From Trichaptum fuscoviolaceum (lineage: Eukaryota > Basidiomycota > Agaricomycetes > Hymenochaetales > Trichaptaceae): 64,000 nt of DNA. The stretch covers positions 3,100,001 to 3,164,000 of the forward strand of contig CAJSYZ010000005.1 of the NCBI GenBank assembly GCA_910574455.1. Reading direction: 5' to 3'. The translations under genes were made by a program, and so were the position numbers. The notes under the pieces are model-generated. The model made no database searches, was not told the origin of the DNA, and saw only the letters and a program-made list of their open reading frames with translations. Below are positions 24,833-35,822 of the stretch, in pieces (the first letter of the stretch is position 1; the number at the start of each line of letters is the position of its first letter).

Positions 24833-27480
24833 ATGCTGCATATTCAGGTGACGGCCTCAACGCCGTCGCCGCAGCCAGAACAACGACCAACACTTGCCGA
24901 TCTGAGCAGAAATGCCTCCGTCATCTCTTCAAGCAGCTCGAGCTCTACGAGCTCTCTTGTAAACACACCGAGGCCACGACCAATTCGAACGTTTTCCTCG
25001 CCGAGGTCGCAGAGCCGGGATGCGCCGTCAACGCCTAGGTCAACGAGGCCACCAGCCTACCTTTCCCGGGAGCTCGGAATTGCGAATGGAAACGGGGTAG
25101 AGAGTTATGATGACATGAGAAGAAGAGCTCAGTCGCGTTCTAAATCTCGAACAAAGTCTCGGAACAGCTCTGTTGGGCTAAGAGTCTCGTCAGATGATTT
25201 CAAATTCGAGGAGACTTTGGGAGAGGGCTCATATTCCACCGTGCGTGTCATGTCATTCGTCCTGCGCTACTCTCTCATATGTAACTATAAGGTCGTGCGC
25301 GCTATCTACCTTGTCACAGAACAAGAGTATGCCATTAAAATTCTTGACAAAGGTCATTTGAAGCGACACAATAAGCTTCAGACTGCCTTAGCTGAGAAGA
25401 ATACGTTGGTTCGGCTTGGTTCGGGTCACCCTGGGATCGTGAGATTACATTGGGCTTTTCATGATGAATGGAGTTTATGTGAGTTTCCTTTTAATGCGGC
25501 TTCCTATCCTCCTATCGGATGGTTAACTTGCATGCATATAGACTTCGTACTTGACCTTGCAAAAAATGGTGAACTGCAAAGTAGAATCTCGTCTCTCGGA
25601 TCATTGTCTTTAGACTGCTCAAAATACTACGCGGCTCAATTAATTGATGCTGTAGCATACATGCACTCGAAAGGTGTCATTCACCGGTGCGTGCCCAGAC
25701 GACTATTTGTGAGCCACGCCTAATGCCATGACAGCGATTTGAAGCCAGAAAACCTACTCTTGGATGACAAAATGCGAATAAAGATCACCGATTTTGGTAC
25801 CGGAAAGTTACTTGAGGAAGGCGCCGAGCGAGCAGGTACTTTCGTCGGAACTGCACAATACGTATCACCCGAGCTACTCACATCTAATCAGACCTCCAAA
25901 GCGTGAGCCATATTCACAATCTATGTAGCCTTTGTTGTTGAACTGGTTTCCAGATCTGATATCTGGAGCGTTGGATGTATAATTTACCAGATGATTGCGG
26001 GCAAATTCCCCTTTAGCGCCTTATCGGAGTATCTTATGTGGCAAAAGATCAAGAGCTTAGAATACAGCTTCCCCGAAGACTTCGATCCGTCAGCTAAAGA
26101 TCTCATTCAAAAAATTCTGGTGAGCTTTTTTCTCTTTCTCGGAAGCGTAGTCTGTGTTCTGGTCACGATACTTGACCTATGATGTCCAGCCTGCTAGTGG
26201 CTTTTGGGGTTCCCAGGGTGCTTAGACTGCCTGGTTGTTCAGAAGCACCTTTTCTCGCTTTTGACTTTCGTACAGCCGTTTGATATTTTAAACGTAACAT
26301 TGACATGCCGCTATATTTAGATCATTGACCCTTCAAAGCGATTAGGCGCAGGAGAACCAGGCTCGCTCAACGATATGGACGCCCTTCGAAAACACCCGTT
26401 CTTTGCGACGGTGTGCTGGTCCACTCTATGGAGTGATCCAGCTCCATTGATGGAATCCGGCATGTTTAAAAGGGAGCCTTTGCCATACGATCAAAATTAC
26501 GATGTTGGTCTTGCTTGGGATGACCTGGTTAATCACGACGTTCCATGGCCCGATGACGATGGAGATTTTGGGACAGTCGATCCTAGGTCATACACAGGCT
26601 ATCCTTTTACAGGCGGAGGAGGCGATATTGGCCCCCTTGACGACGTCGGCCCTCTTAATGGCAGTTCGATGCCAAAAGATAGTGTGGCACTTAGCTCAAC
26701 ACCCACTGCCAATAACGTTTTGACAACGCGAGGTCGTCCGGGCCTTCCTACGCTTCCGAGTGTATTCACGAGTGTGGAATCTGCAACAGCGGAGACTACA
26801 TTTGCGAAGGCAAAGGAATTGTCACAACCGGTGCCAATCCCCCAGCGTGGCTCCGCGTCCACTGCTTCAACTACAAGCTCGTCTGAGGGCTCACCTGTGG
26901 AGCAGCTTGGTAATTCGTTGGGTGATCTGGACCTTAACCGCGGAAGAGACCCTTCGACTACGCCCATTCAGCTCGCTGACACGCCTGATGAACGTTGGAT
27001 GAGTCTCGTGCAGCCCGGCGAAGGGATTATTTTCCACTCACCTGTTGAGCTCAAGAGCAGGCGCCGGCGGCTGACTGCTTCCTTACTACCTATCCCTGTT
27101 CCGCACAATAAGCCCAAAATTAGGCACTTGGTGCTTACAACTCAGCGGCTGGTTTGTGTTAAGTTGAAGCCAGATGGGAAGATCTCTATCAAAGCAGAGG
27201 CGTTACTGAGAAGTGCGGCGAGACAGAAGGATGGTAAGGAGGAGAAGAAGGATGCTCGACCGATGATAAATGATGTGGTCGCAAAGGGACAGAAAGCGTT
27301 CATCGTAATGACGGTATGAATGCTCGTTGTGTCAGTCTACTTTACATTGCTCATGCACGACTTTCTTTGTTTCGTAAGAGCTCCAAACCTCAGCAATATG
27401 TCACGGATCCAGCCTTGGCAGAGCGGTGGATTTCTGAGATCCGAGCGCTCATCTCTACTGATGTGAAGGCTGCGAACTAA
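24833..27480 (+). CDS. PDK1-type protein kinase (PKH family)
   Basis: Seven exons (24833-25240, 25292-25478, 25542-25686, 25735-25902, 25954-26119, 26321-27313, 27379-27480) give 722 aa. A Ser/Pro-rich N-terminus leads into an AGC-family kinase domain. The motifs read GEGSYSTV (P-loop), EYAIKIL (VAIK lysine), HRDLKPENLLLDD, ITDFGTGKLL, and AGTFVGTAQYVSPELL (activation loop of the PDK1 type, with its self-phosphorylated Ser/Thr site). DIWSVGCIIYQM and KRLGAG follow. After a linker, a C-terminal PH-like domain (PGEGIIFHSPVELKSRRR to ALAERWISEIRALI) ends the protein, as in animal PDK1. This kinase phosphorylates the activation loop of other AGC kinases and in fungi controls sphingolipid and wall-integrity signalling. 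The start is the first ATG in frame; an upstream exon cannot be excluded. Confidence 0.92.
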
Positions 27481-28110
27481 CCGTCTTTCTCCGTCATTCA
27501 CCTGGTTTCTCATGAATTATCACCTGCTGGTTCCTTGCATATATCTATGGTTTCTTTGGCACATTCAAGCAAATGGACATGTATCAAGTTTTACTTTGTA
27601 TCGCAATTGCACACAACGCTGCACTGTCTGGGATTTTTGTGCTTGAATCGTATTGTACTGTATGGTTGATAATGTTTATAATATTTATTTCAGGCATTTG
27701 CATTCAGTACCTCAAGCTTCTAACCTTTTTTCGAAAGCTGGACGATTGCCACGATGGAGGTGCCGCCGGGCCGTGGGAACATCATCAGGGAAACTACTTT
27801 CTGCTTACGGCGACTGACGCGTCCTGATTTGGCTGGCACCTGTCTGAAGGGTCGCTACTTCGTCTGAAAATACACTGATTGCCTTAACTCACTGAAATAA
27901 AGAGTGTTTCAGGATGCAAGCCATCTCTCAGTACATCAGAATGCAAGTCAGGATTTCAGTGCTCAAGTAACATGGGACTTGGAAAATTTTTACGATTTTT
28001 GTTACATCTAAACTTGAATTACTAGTAGGAAACCAGTTGAGAAAACTTGAAGTGCGGCAATGCCAATTGCCTCTTCCTCCACCATCCATGTTCAAATTAG
28101 ACGGAAATCA
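27481..28110. other. Intergenic region
   Basis: No gene is recognised. The frame at 27573-27827 has no domain. An ACTAGTAGG copy of the short dispersed motif lies near 28020. Confidence 0.45.
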
Positions 28111-30974
28111 AACTGGGCTTGTGGACTGCCTTGCGTGCGGAGATTCCTAACGCGTCGGACGGAATCATCGACATCATTGTGAACAACCCGCCTTCGCAGG
28201 ACGGCACTTAGTTCACGAATGCACGCGACCATCTCCTTGTGCGCAAGGGCTCCGCGCGCAATCCTATGATCTTCCCCTCTGCGGACTACGACAACGATGC
28301 GTTCGGCTTGGACTCGGGTTCTGGGAAGTACACGTTCACGCACCAGGCGCTGGGCGCAGATATGTTCAGGTTCTTGTGGAATTATGGTCAAAACTGGACG
28401 ACGTGGACGGCGTATGAGGATGTGACGAGCATAGATAAAAGCTTGTTTGACAATGATGAGAATTGGTGGGCGGGCGAGCATATTATTGTGCAATGTAAGT
28501 GCTCTTACTCTTATACTAGTATGTGCTGTGATCTGCTAATCAATTTTGCAATAGGCTGGTCTGCTATTGCTGCATCATCCTATACTGTTGTACATGCGGA
28601 CAGGAACTATGCTCATCAGTGCCGTGTTCCTCAGTTCCTTGCTCGTGGTCCGTTCAATACCTGGGGTTTCCACAGAGGAGTGAGCTTCCAGATGGACAAT
28701 ACCGCCGACGGACGCTGGGAGCTCGAAATTATGAGTACATGGCCGACGTACCTACAGCTCAACGTTTTTGGCTTCGATGACTACTTCTACGGTGACACGG
28801 ACGGCAACGGCGTCATGACCGCCTCCCGCCCAACTTGGCTGCGCCCAACTACTTGAACGTCAGTGCTCCGCCGCACCCGCATCTCGCGTTGTACGCTGGT
28901 CGTAGATGACGCGACGATGCGGTGGAGCCTCGAGCCGCGTGGGGAGAGCACTGTGGGCGCTATCATGTACGCGCTGCTCCTGTCGATCCCGGTTGTCACT
29001 GGTACATTGGCAGTGGCGATCTTCATGTGGAGCTTCTACGGGATCAAGTACAACCAGTGGGGTCTCACGGAAAAGAAGCCGGATCATTCGCACAATTTCC
29101 CCGTCATTGGCTCGCTGGGCTCGAAGTCTGCGCAAGACCTGCATGTGGCGCCGATGTCGGAGAAACACTCGAGCCATGGACACGCGCATACAGGCGACAT
29201 CATTGGCTGGCCGGAAGACAAGAATAAGCGGAGGACCATGCTCATTGCGACTTTGGAGTACGAGATCATATTGGAAGTTGAAGGTCAAGATCGGTGGTCT
29301 TGGTGTGATTTGATGGGCAAGGCAATGTCGGATATCGACCTGATTTAGGTTGTACCAAAGGTTAAAGACATTGAGTACCCTGCTGGCGAACCTGCAGAAC
29401 CTATCGAAGTCATTATCTTCGGCGACCCGTACCTTATCGAGGTTGAGACGCATGTCCTCGACAACATCACGTACATCGTCCTCGACTTGCCTGTCTTCCG
29501 CGCACAAACAAAGGCGGACCCGTATCATGCGCGCATGACGATATCAGCTCAGCTATCTTCTACTCGACATGGAACCAGGCTATCGCAGCAACCGTTAGGT
29601 GCTACCCGCAGATTGATATCTACCACATTAATGACTACCACAGTGCGCTCGCACCTATCTATCTGCTCCCGAAGGTCCTCCCCATCTGTCTGTCTCTCCA
29701 CAATGCGGAGCTCCAGGGGTTGTGGCCACTCCGCACGAAGGAGGAGATGAAGGAAGTGTGCTCGGTGTTCAATATCAGCAAGGAGCACGTTCGTTCAGTT
29801 CGGAAACACGTTCAACTTGCTCCACGCCGCAGCATCCTTCATCAATGTGCACCAGAAATCGATCGGTGTCGCTGGTGTCTCTGACAGTATGGTAAACGGT
29901 CGTGGGCGCGTTACCCGGCGCTTTGGACACTCAAGCATGTCGACTCGCTCCCGAATCCGGACCCAACGGTTATTGCTGCTTTGGACGAACAGCCTGTTCA
30001 AATCAAGGACATTCAGATTGATGAGGAAGCAGAGGCGAAATGTACGGAGTTCAAGCAGCAGGCTCAGGAGTGGGCTGGTATTGCACAGGATCCTTAGGCA
30101 GATCTATTCGTGTTCATTGGTTGTTGGTTGAAGCAAAAGGGTGTAGATCTTATTGCAGACATGATGCCTTCGCTGTAAGTTATTTCTTAATCCTATTTTG
30201 CTAAGTAAATGAATGTTTGCTCATTTATTAATGCCAGACTGGAAAAACACCCTTCGATTCAGTTGAATTGTGTCGGGCCTGTCATTGACTTGTATGGACG
30301 TTTCGCTGCGGAGAAGCTTGCTCGTCTCATGGAGATGTACCCGAACCGAGTGTACTCAAAGCCAGAGTTCACTACTTCGCCTCCATACGGTGGTCTCGGT
30401 CTCATGCCTGGTTGGGTAAGTTTGCATTCGTTTTTTCTAATGTTTTGCAATCTGACTTTGAACACAGTGGTTCCCTGTCGAATCGAGTTCAACAGCACAC
30501 ATGTTGTCCCAGCTTACGAAAACAATAAAAATGGCGCTTAAGTCTACGGAAGAAGAACATGCTATCTTGCGTGCTCGTTCGGCTGTTCAGCGTTTCCCGG
30601 TTGTTGAATGGCGTCAGCGCATGGGAGACTTCCACAAGCGTAGCATTAACTTTACTAGTCGTCAGATCGCGGGCTCTTTAGCATGGAGACCTTCTGATGG
30701 TGAAGCTGAACATCGGGAAGAACCGACGCAACCCAACTGGGATACCCGAAGCACATACGACAGCCCACACAACTCGATCACTGGATCTCCTGGAGCTTGG
30801 AGCCATTCGACACTCGTGCCTCTGGAGCAGCATCTGCTCCCTCCTCGCACTTTGAAATTAGAAAGGCGTGGTTCAGCAAGCTCTGATGTATCCGAAGGCG
30901 AGGACTACTTTGCGCGCGCGGAATGCGAGTACGGAAGGTTATTGCGAAGCCTGACGGGGACAAGCTGGCTCTGA
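28111..30974 (+). pseudogene. Truncated alpha-1,3-glucan synthase pseudogene
   Basis: Consecutive segments in shifting frames match the central and GT5 parts of fungal cell-wall alpha-1,3-glucan synthase (AGS1/MOK1). They are ARDHLLVRKGSARNPMIFPS, then ADMFRFLWNYGQNWTTW, FHRGVSFQMDNTADGRWELE, a membrane segment (MYALLLSIPVVTGTLAVAIF), GWPEDKNKRRTMLIATLEYE, VPKVKDIEYPAG, a KRSW/ALWTLKHVDSL remnant, [20 protein letters not shown], and GLGLMPGW joined to [18 protein letters not shown]. The intact enzyme is about 2400 aa with an N-terminal amylase-like domain and a C-terminal multi-pass region; both are missing. An in-frame TAG sits at 28207-28209 and frameshifts occur near 28855, 29265, 29540, 29885 and 30110. 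Between SPPYG and GLGLMP (about 30383) the segment with the conserved E-x7-E catalytic motif is deleted. No functional product is expected. Confidence 0.88.
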
Positions 30975-31100
30975 CACTGGACTATATAATAAAATAATAT
31001 AATGCATCAGAGCAGACAAATCTGCCACTGACATAGTACTACTATTGGAGGAAAAATAGTTGCTGCACCGCTTGGGTAAAATATGTAGCTTGTGATTACT

Positions 31101-31156
31101 TAACGCCCAGAGGTGTTCGGGTATCGCCAGCAAAAAGCTGGCCCGTCCGGGCGTTA
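31101..31156. repeat. Nested inverted repeat / hairpin
   Basis: An outer 8-bp inverted repeat (TAACGCCC at 31101-31108, GGGCGTTA at 31149-31156) encloses a perfect inner hairpin, GCCAGC-AAAAA-GCTGGC (31126-31142). It lies in the gap between the glucan synthase pseudogene and the exonuclease gene. Its role is unknown; it could be a remnant of a small transposon or a transcribed hairpin. Confidence 0.6.
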
Positions 31157-31451
31157 TATTGAATTGTCTTGAAAACTTTGAAGTGTCTTGAAAAAGCACT
31201 AATAGTGGTGTTGAAAACTATTTAATCCATTGGGTTGCTCACAGCAGACAGACACCATTGGCGACATCTTCCAAACCACTTTGATACCTCAGACTACGGT
31301 GATCATTCGGGAAAAAAAAGCAATTCAATAATAAATTTTAATCATGAATCTCCTGGCAACTTTGAAAGACAAGAGCATGTGCACAACAATTTACTCGATA
31401 ACTCAAGCACATTTGGTCAAACCTGCTACTGGTGGGCCTCAGCCTACTAGA

Positions 31452-32493
31452 TCAAGCCTCGAAGTTCTTGATGTACTTATCCGGTAAGGGTGGGTGGCTT
31501 TGGCTCAGGGCCAAAGCTACAGCAAACGTGCTGTGAACATCAATGGCAGCATCTAGTATTCCAGTACAGCAGATCATGCAAGTGAGAACTTGAAGATGGT
31601 TGATCTTGAGCAACAAAATGATAACTTACATTGTATTTGTGCCGCTGATAGCTCGTTAGCTGCCCAGTCACTCATCGTGACCTCACTACTCTTCTTGACG
31701 TTCAGCCTCAATACTTCTCCCACTATTTTTTCGAGCTTGACAGTCGGAGTCGGATGCTGGAACCAGAGACGAGGGTTTAAGAGCAGTTGGGACCAGGTCG
31801 GGTTTTTGGGCCAGACTTCCGGGTAGACAACGCGCGCCCAATCTGTCAGATCGACACAGGAGCGCACAGAGGTGCAAAACTTGCGCTTTATACGCACTGC
31901 GTCACCTGCCATTTCTTCTGGTTGGCCACCTCGCAGGAGAAAAGATAAGTTATTCATACCGTTGATTCCAGCTGAAACTTTCATGACTGTACCATCCCCA
32001 AGGAGTTGCGCCAACGTAGGAGGAAGGTCAGTAAGAGTATGCGTCCTGACCAGATAAACCTGGTTTTGAACTGCGAGTTGGATGAGGTCTACGCGATGAT
32101 TGGACCCTTTTCCGCCACTTGCCCACTCGATGTCGATCGAGACAAATCTCCTAGCTGGTACCTGTGGCAAAGATGCATATATTGCAGTCATTGCGTTGTC
32201 CACATCCAAGCCCGTGCAACACTGTATCGGAACTATATTATGGGGCCTATATTCATCTAATTCGGAGAGAGGTGTTGGTGGTACCCCGAGGAAATCAAGA
32301 AACGTTTGCAGTTTCTTGTGTATCTAGCAACAAGTCAGTGTACAGATCTTGATATGAATGAAACAAGTACCTTCGTTTGAGCCCTTGCTGTCCAGCGTTG
32401 AACGAGCTGAAAGCGGAGGACGGTGCGGAGGTGCAGGCGTGCGTAATCAAGGGAGAGGAGGATGAGAAGGATAGTACGAAGATTTGAGAACAT
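31452..32493 (-). CDS. 3'-5' exonuclease-domain protein (DEDDy, altered)
   Basis: Three exons (32493-32371, 32323-31630, 31552-31452) give 305 aa. The N-terminus (MFSNLRTILLILLSLDYA) is a likely signal anchor. The rest is a WRN-like DnaQ-fold exonuclease: motif I FVSIDIEW with the D-x-E pair, a VDLIQLAV strand, a conserved SDWAANELSAAQIQ helix, and motif III QYAAIDVH (Y-x3-D) formed across the last intron. At the expected motif II position the protein reads KVSAGINGMNNLSFL, where active enzymes have an Asp after the second Gly. Three of the four metal-binding acids are therefore kept. Activity on nucleic acid is uncertain; a binding-only role is possible. It might act in an organelle or the ER given the hydrophobic leader. 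Similar proteins are common and uncharacterised in Agaricomycetes. Confidence 0.75.
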
Positions 32494-32809
32494 GATTCAC
32501 GGTGGAATGGCTGGATGATGATCTTGGGGACGATACCCGCTCCCACTTCACACTTATACAAAGTAGTTGAAGTCAGTTTTCTGATTTCCCATTCTTCTAG
32601 AAAGAGAGAGGGAGCTATTAGTGCTTTGTACTATGACTTGGATAAACCGCAAGTTGAACTGATAGGAGATAACAAATGATTTCTTCCGGATGACTTGATT
32701 ATAAGGCTTCTTTTCATTTTAAGCACAAACGAACAAGAAAATGAGTCATGTTAACTCCGAAGAAGTCGGGAGGATACAACCCACTGCACAAGAAGCTGCT
32801 CCATCAGCT

Positions 32810-33352
32810 CTAGAAGGATTTCGAAGAAAGCCACGAGTAACTCACCATACAACCAGTCATCCCTGTACTCAACCCGAAACTTGAACTAGAACCGTGCCAA
32901 AATGGGAAATGGGCCAACTTGAACTTGAATGCATCCCAACCCGCTTCGGAAGGAGTAATTTGCATGAAGGCGCGTTTCTCGTCCTCGGAGCTGAGGGAAT
33001 CGCGCTGTCGGCCGACGATCAACTCATACTGCACATTGAAACCGAGCGTTCTCCATTTAGGCGGCAATGGTGGCGGGGCAGAGGTGTTTGGCAAGGAATG
33101 GGGACACGACAACTTGGATGATGTCGAAAATGCAGTTATAATCATTCCCTTCGCTGCATTTGCAAATTGAGTTGTGAGTCGCTTTGTCGACGTCTGGTGG
33201 ACTTTGTGCATGCAAGCGGAATATTGGGACGCATCAAACTGCCCGGTGATACATAGCCCCGTATATACGAATCCGACCGCGCAACTTCGCAACTTTTCTC
33301 TCCTCACTGTTGTATGTGTTGAGAGAGCGTAGCTGTTCAGCATCCTTCCCAT
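32810..33352 (-). CDS. Unrecognised ORF, doubtful
   Basis: An open frame of up to 180 codons includes a basic, Ser/Thr-rich segment (KVHQTSTKRLTTQFANAAKG), a Pro-rich stretch and an acidic-basic C-terminal part (QYELIVGRQRDSLSSEDEKR). The probable ATG lies inside the frame near residue 48. The last residues may splice at a GT after GMTG. I recognise no family. It could be a small orphan gene or a 3' remnant of a decayed gene. Confidence 0.25.
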   Translation of the reverse strand: MGRMLNSYALSTHTTVRREKLRSCAVGFVYTGLCITGQFDASQYSACMHKVHQTSTKRLTTQFANAAKGMIITAFSTSSKLSCPHSLPNTSAPPPLPPKWRTLGFNVQYELIVGRQRDSLSSEDEKRAFMQITPSEAGWDAFKFKLAHFPFWHGSSSSFGLSTGMTGCMVSYSWLSSKSF

Positions 33353-34630
33353 GTTTTTGGGCTCTTTCGCCGCTCAGGCCAGGCGAACTTAGGCTTAGAT
33401 GTCGATTGAGCAGGGATCCCTGAGGTGAGTGTAGACGGTAGGGATAGAGACTCGTCCCCTGACTGCTCAGTGCAAGTCCTGTGGCCGCTTATTGTTGAGC
33501 TGGAGATGGTCGAGGAAAAGAGGAACGATGAAACGAGAAGAAGCTGACGCGGCCATCGTTCCTTCCGGTGACAAGAAAGTCGGAGTCGTACTGAAAAGTT
33601 GTCACTGACGAGTCGGGGATGAATGAATGTGAAGAAAATCATACCCATTTGCAGATTCCATACGCGAACGGATGTGTCCAATCCCCCACGCCCAAGAAAA
33701 AAGACAATACAATTTTCGGCGTAAATCTTATGCAGATTTTCTCGGAGAACGTATGGACATTCCCCGTGCCGATGCTCCAAAGCTGAAGAAGCCTGTGAGT
33801 ATTATGATTCAAAAAATAAAAGAACAACTTACTCGAGAAGTACAGTAGAAGCTTTCGCTCACTGATTACCGCACGCACATCCCCTCCTGGTGCCTGTGAG
33901 CGCCGGTTCAGTAACTTGCCTCTTTGCACATTCCAAACGTCGGTGATGCGTCTCGCGATTCAAAACCTGGGAGGAACAGACCTCGGATGCAAGTGCAGCA
34001 ACCAGTTTTAACGTCCTGCACTCATCAGCCACCACTGATGATGAGCTCTCTGGCGTAGCTCTATCCATTGGAGAAGGTTCACTCATGATATATGGTGACG
34101 GATGTAATCACTCTACCATCACCAATTGCTGAAGGAATTCGTGTTGTCAACTGTGGAGGTAGACGTGTGCGCATGCGCCCCAGTGTGCTCGCCATTGCTT
34201 TAGTCGGTAAGGGGATACGCGTCGGGATAAATTTGCGAGAGAAGCCTGGGGCAAGACTTGGGGCAACCACCTGCTGTGGGCGCAGTAAATTGCGTAGACG
34301 GTAGTGGTTTCGTGTCCTCTGCAAAAGCGGTCGAACTCCTACCCCCTGGGTTTCCATACGAGCCGTGCCGAACGAGCCGAAACGCGTCGACCCACAGGGA
34401 GCTACAAAAGTATCGTGCAGACGTACGTGAGCTGCGCAAGGCGTTGAAACCGATAGAACAATTTGAGCATGCTGAGACAGGCAGAGTGAGTGAGTCGGCA
34501 GATGCGCGGCGGAAGAAAAAAGAGAGTATACACAGCAAACTCAACAGTGAAACGAAAGGCCTACTACCTCTTGTAGTAGTAACCTCAGTTCTAGTTGGTG
34601 GCATTCACGAGTCGGGGCGTAGAGCAGTAG
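33353..34630. other. Region without a convincing gene
   Basis: The minus strand holds scattered short WD40-like scraps in different frames (SVRVWNLQMG near 33650, FLVTGRNDGRVSFF near 33555). They suggest a heavily decayed WD-repeat gene, but no continuous model can be built. Frames at 34092-34638 on both strands are long for their context yet have no recognisable domain. Confidence 0.3.
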
Positions 34631-34763
34631 TAACTTGAAGCCTGTGAGACTCCGAGTCCAAGTCGGAGGAGGCTTGGCTCAGCTTCAACTTGAAGTTCTT
34701 GAATTGATGACGAGTCAACTTCAAGTTGAACTCTGACCCGACTCCGACTCAGCCTGAGGCTCC

Positions 34764-34802
34764 AACTTGAACTTGAACTTGAACTTGAACTTGAACTTGA
34801 AG
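34764..34802. repeat. (AACTTG)n microsatellite
   Basis: Six tandem copies of the hexamer AACTTG lie in the left flank of the Plavaka unit. Single and inverted copies (CAAGTT) are scattered through the same flank and around 38450 and 42960. Confidence 0.9.
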
Positions 34803-34900
34803 TACCGCCGTCACGCCGGCCGGACAGCCTGAGTGCCACTCACCAGTGCTGGGCCAGCCTTCAAGCTCACTCAGGTCCGGTGTCCGGCCTTGAACTCAGG

Positions 34901-34943
34901 CTCGGACTCGGACTCGGACTCGGACTCGAACTCGGACTCGAAC
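34901..34943. repeat. (CTCGGA)n microsatellite
   Basis: About seven tandem hexamers of CTCGGA/CTCGAA lie in the left flank of the Plavaka unit, next to the CTCAGGCTC repeats. Confidence 0.9.
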
Positions 34944-34945
34944 CG

Positions 34946-34970
34946 TATACTACTACTAGTAGTAGTAGTA
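34946..34970. repeat. TAC/GTA palindrome, left flank
   Basis: A near-perfect palindrome is built from (TAC)n then (TAG)n centred on ACTAGT. An equivalent palindrome lies at 42861-42894 in the right flank. It could extrude a cruciform or serve as a transposase-binding subterminal repeat. Confidence 0.8.
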
Positions 34971-35822
34971 AAGTTGAGATTGTGACAACTTGCCAGTCTG
35001 AGTGGACAGAACTGGAAGCTTAAGCTGCTTAAGACTGGATCATTCAGCTGCCAGTGGCTAGTAGTAGTACGGTACCCTGCCAGTGAGTACTAATAGTAGG
35101 TAGTAGTAGTCGCCAAACATCACTGGCATGCCAGTGGCATTCAAGTTCAATTTCAAGTTGAAGTTGTCGGCGCGCGCAACTTGAATGCCAACTCCGAGTC
35201 GGATCATTCAGCCTGCCAGTGAGTTGCAGTGATCATGATGTCCGACTCCGACGGCCCGGGAGTCACGGCAGTAGTACGTGGCAGCCTGAGGTACTAGTAG
35301 CGTTTCCACTCCGAGCCGTCGGACTTTCAACTAGTTCAAGTTCAAGTTCCGAATTTAGTAGCCTGAGTACCCCATGCCCACAACTTGACGTTGCACCCCA
35401 GTGAGCCTGAGCGACGTGTCGTGCCCGAGTCTAGTACTTAGGCTTGTTCTTCAACTTCACACATCAACAGCTTGAAGCCCTCTCATCCTGAAGTCCACCT
35501 GAATTTCATCCTACTTGTAGACTGCTGGCACTGGTGGTGAGTGAGCTTTCAGCCTTCTAGATCTACTTCATCCACTAACTGAGATCTTCAAGCTTGTACT
35601 TCTAGTACTACTAGTAGTAGCTCTACCGATTAGAACCACTCAGGCTACAGCCTCAGGCCGAGCGTGAGCCTGATCCGCTTCAAGTTCGCTACTACTACTT
35701 AGTACTACTACTCGCTACCGAACTTCCGCGTGAGGTAGTACCACTACTACCACTACCACTACTATTACTAATATTCGGCATCACTACTCACGGCAAGCCT
35801 GAGACTCCTCCAGTTTGCAGTT

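Noticed and set aside
28860..29528. 222-codon minus-strand frame over the glucan synthase pseudogene
   Set aside because: It is antisense to clear AGS similarity on the plus strand, is Arg/Val-rich in the way of complementary frames, and has no domain.
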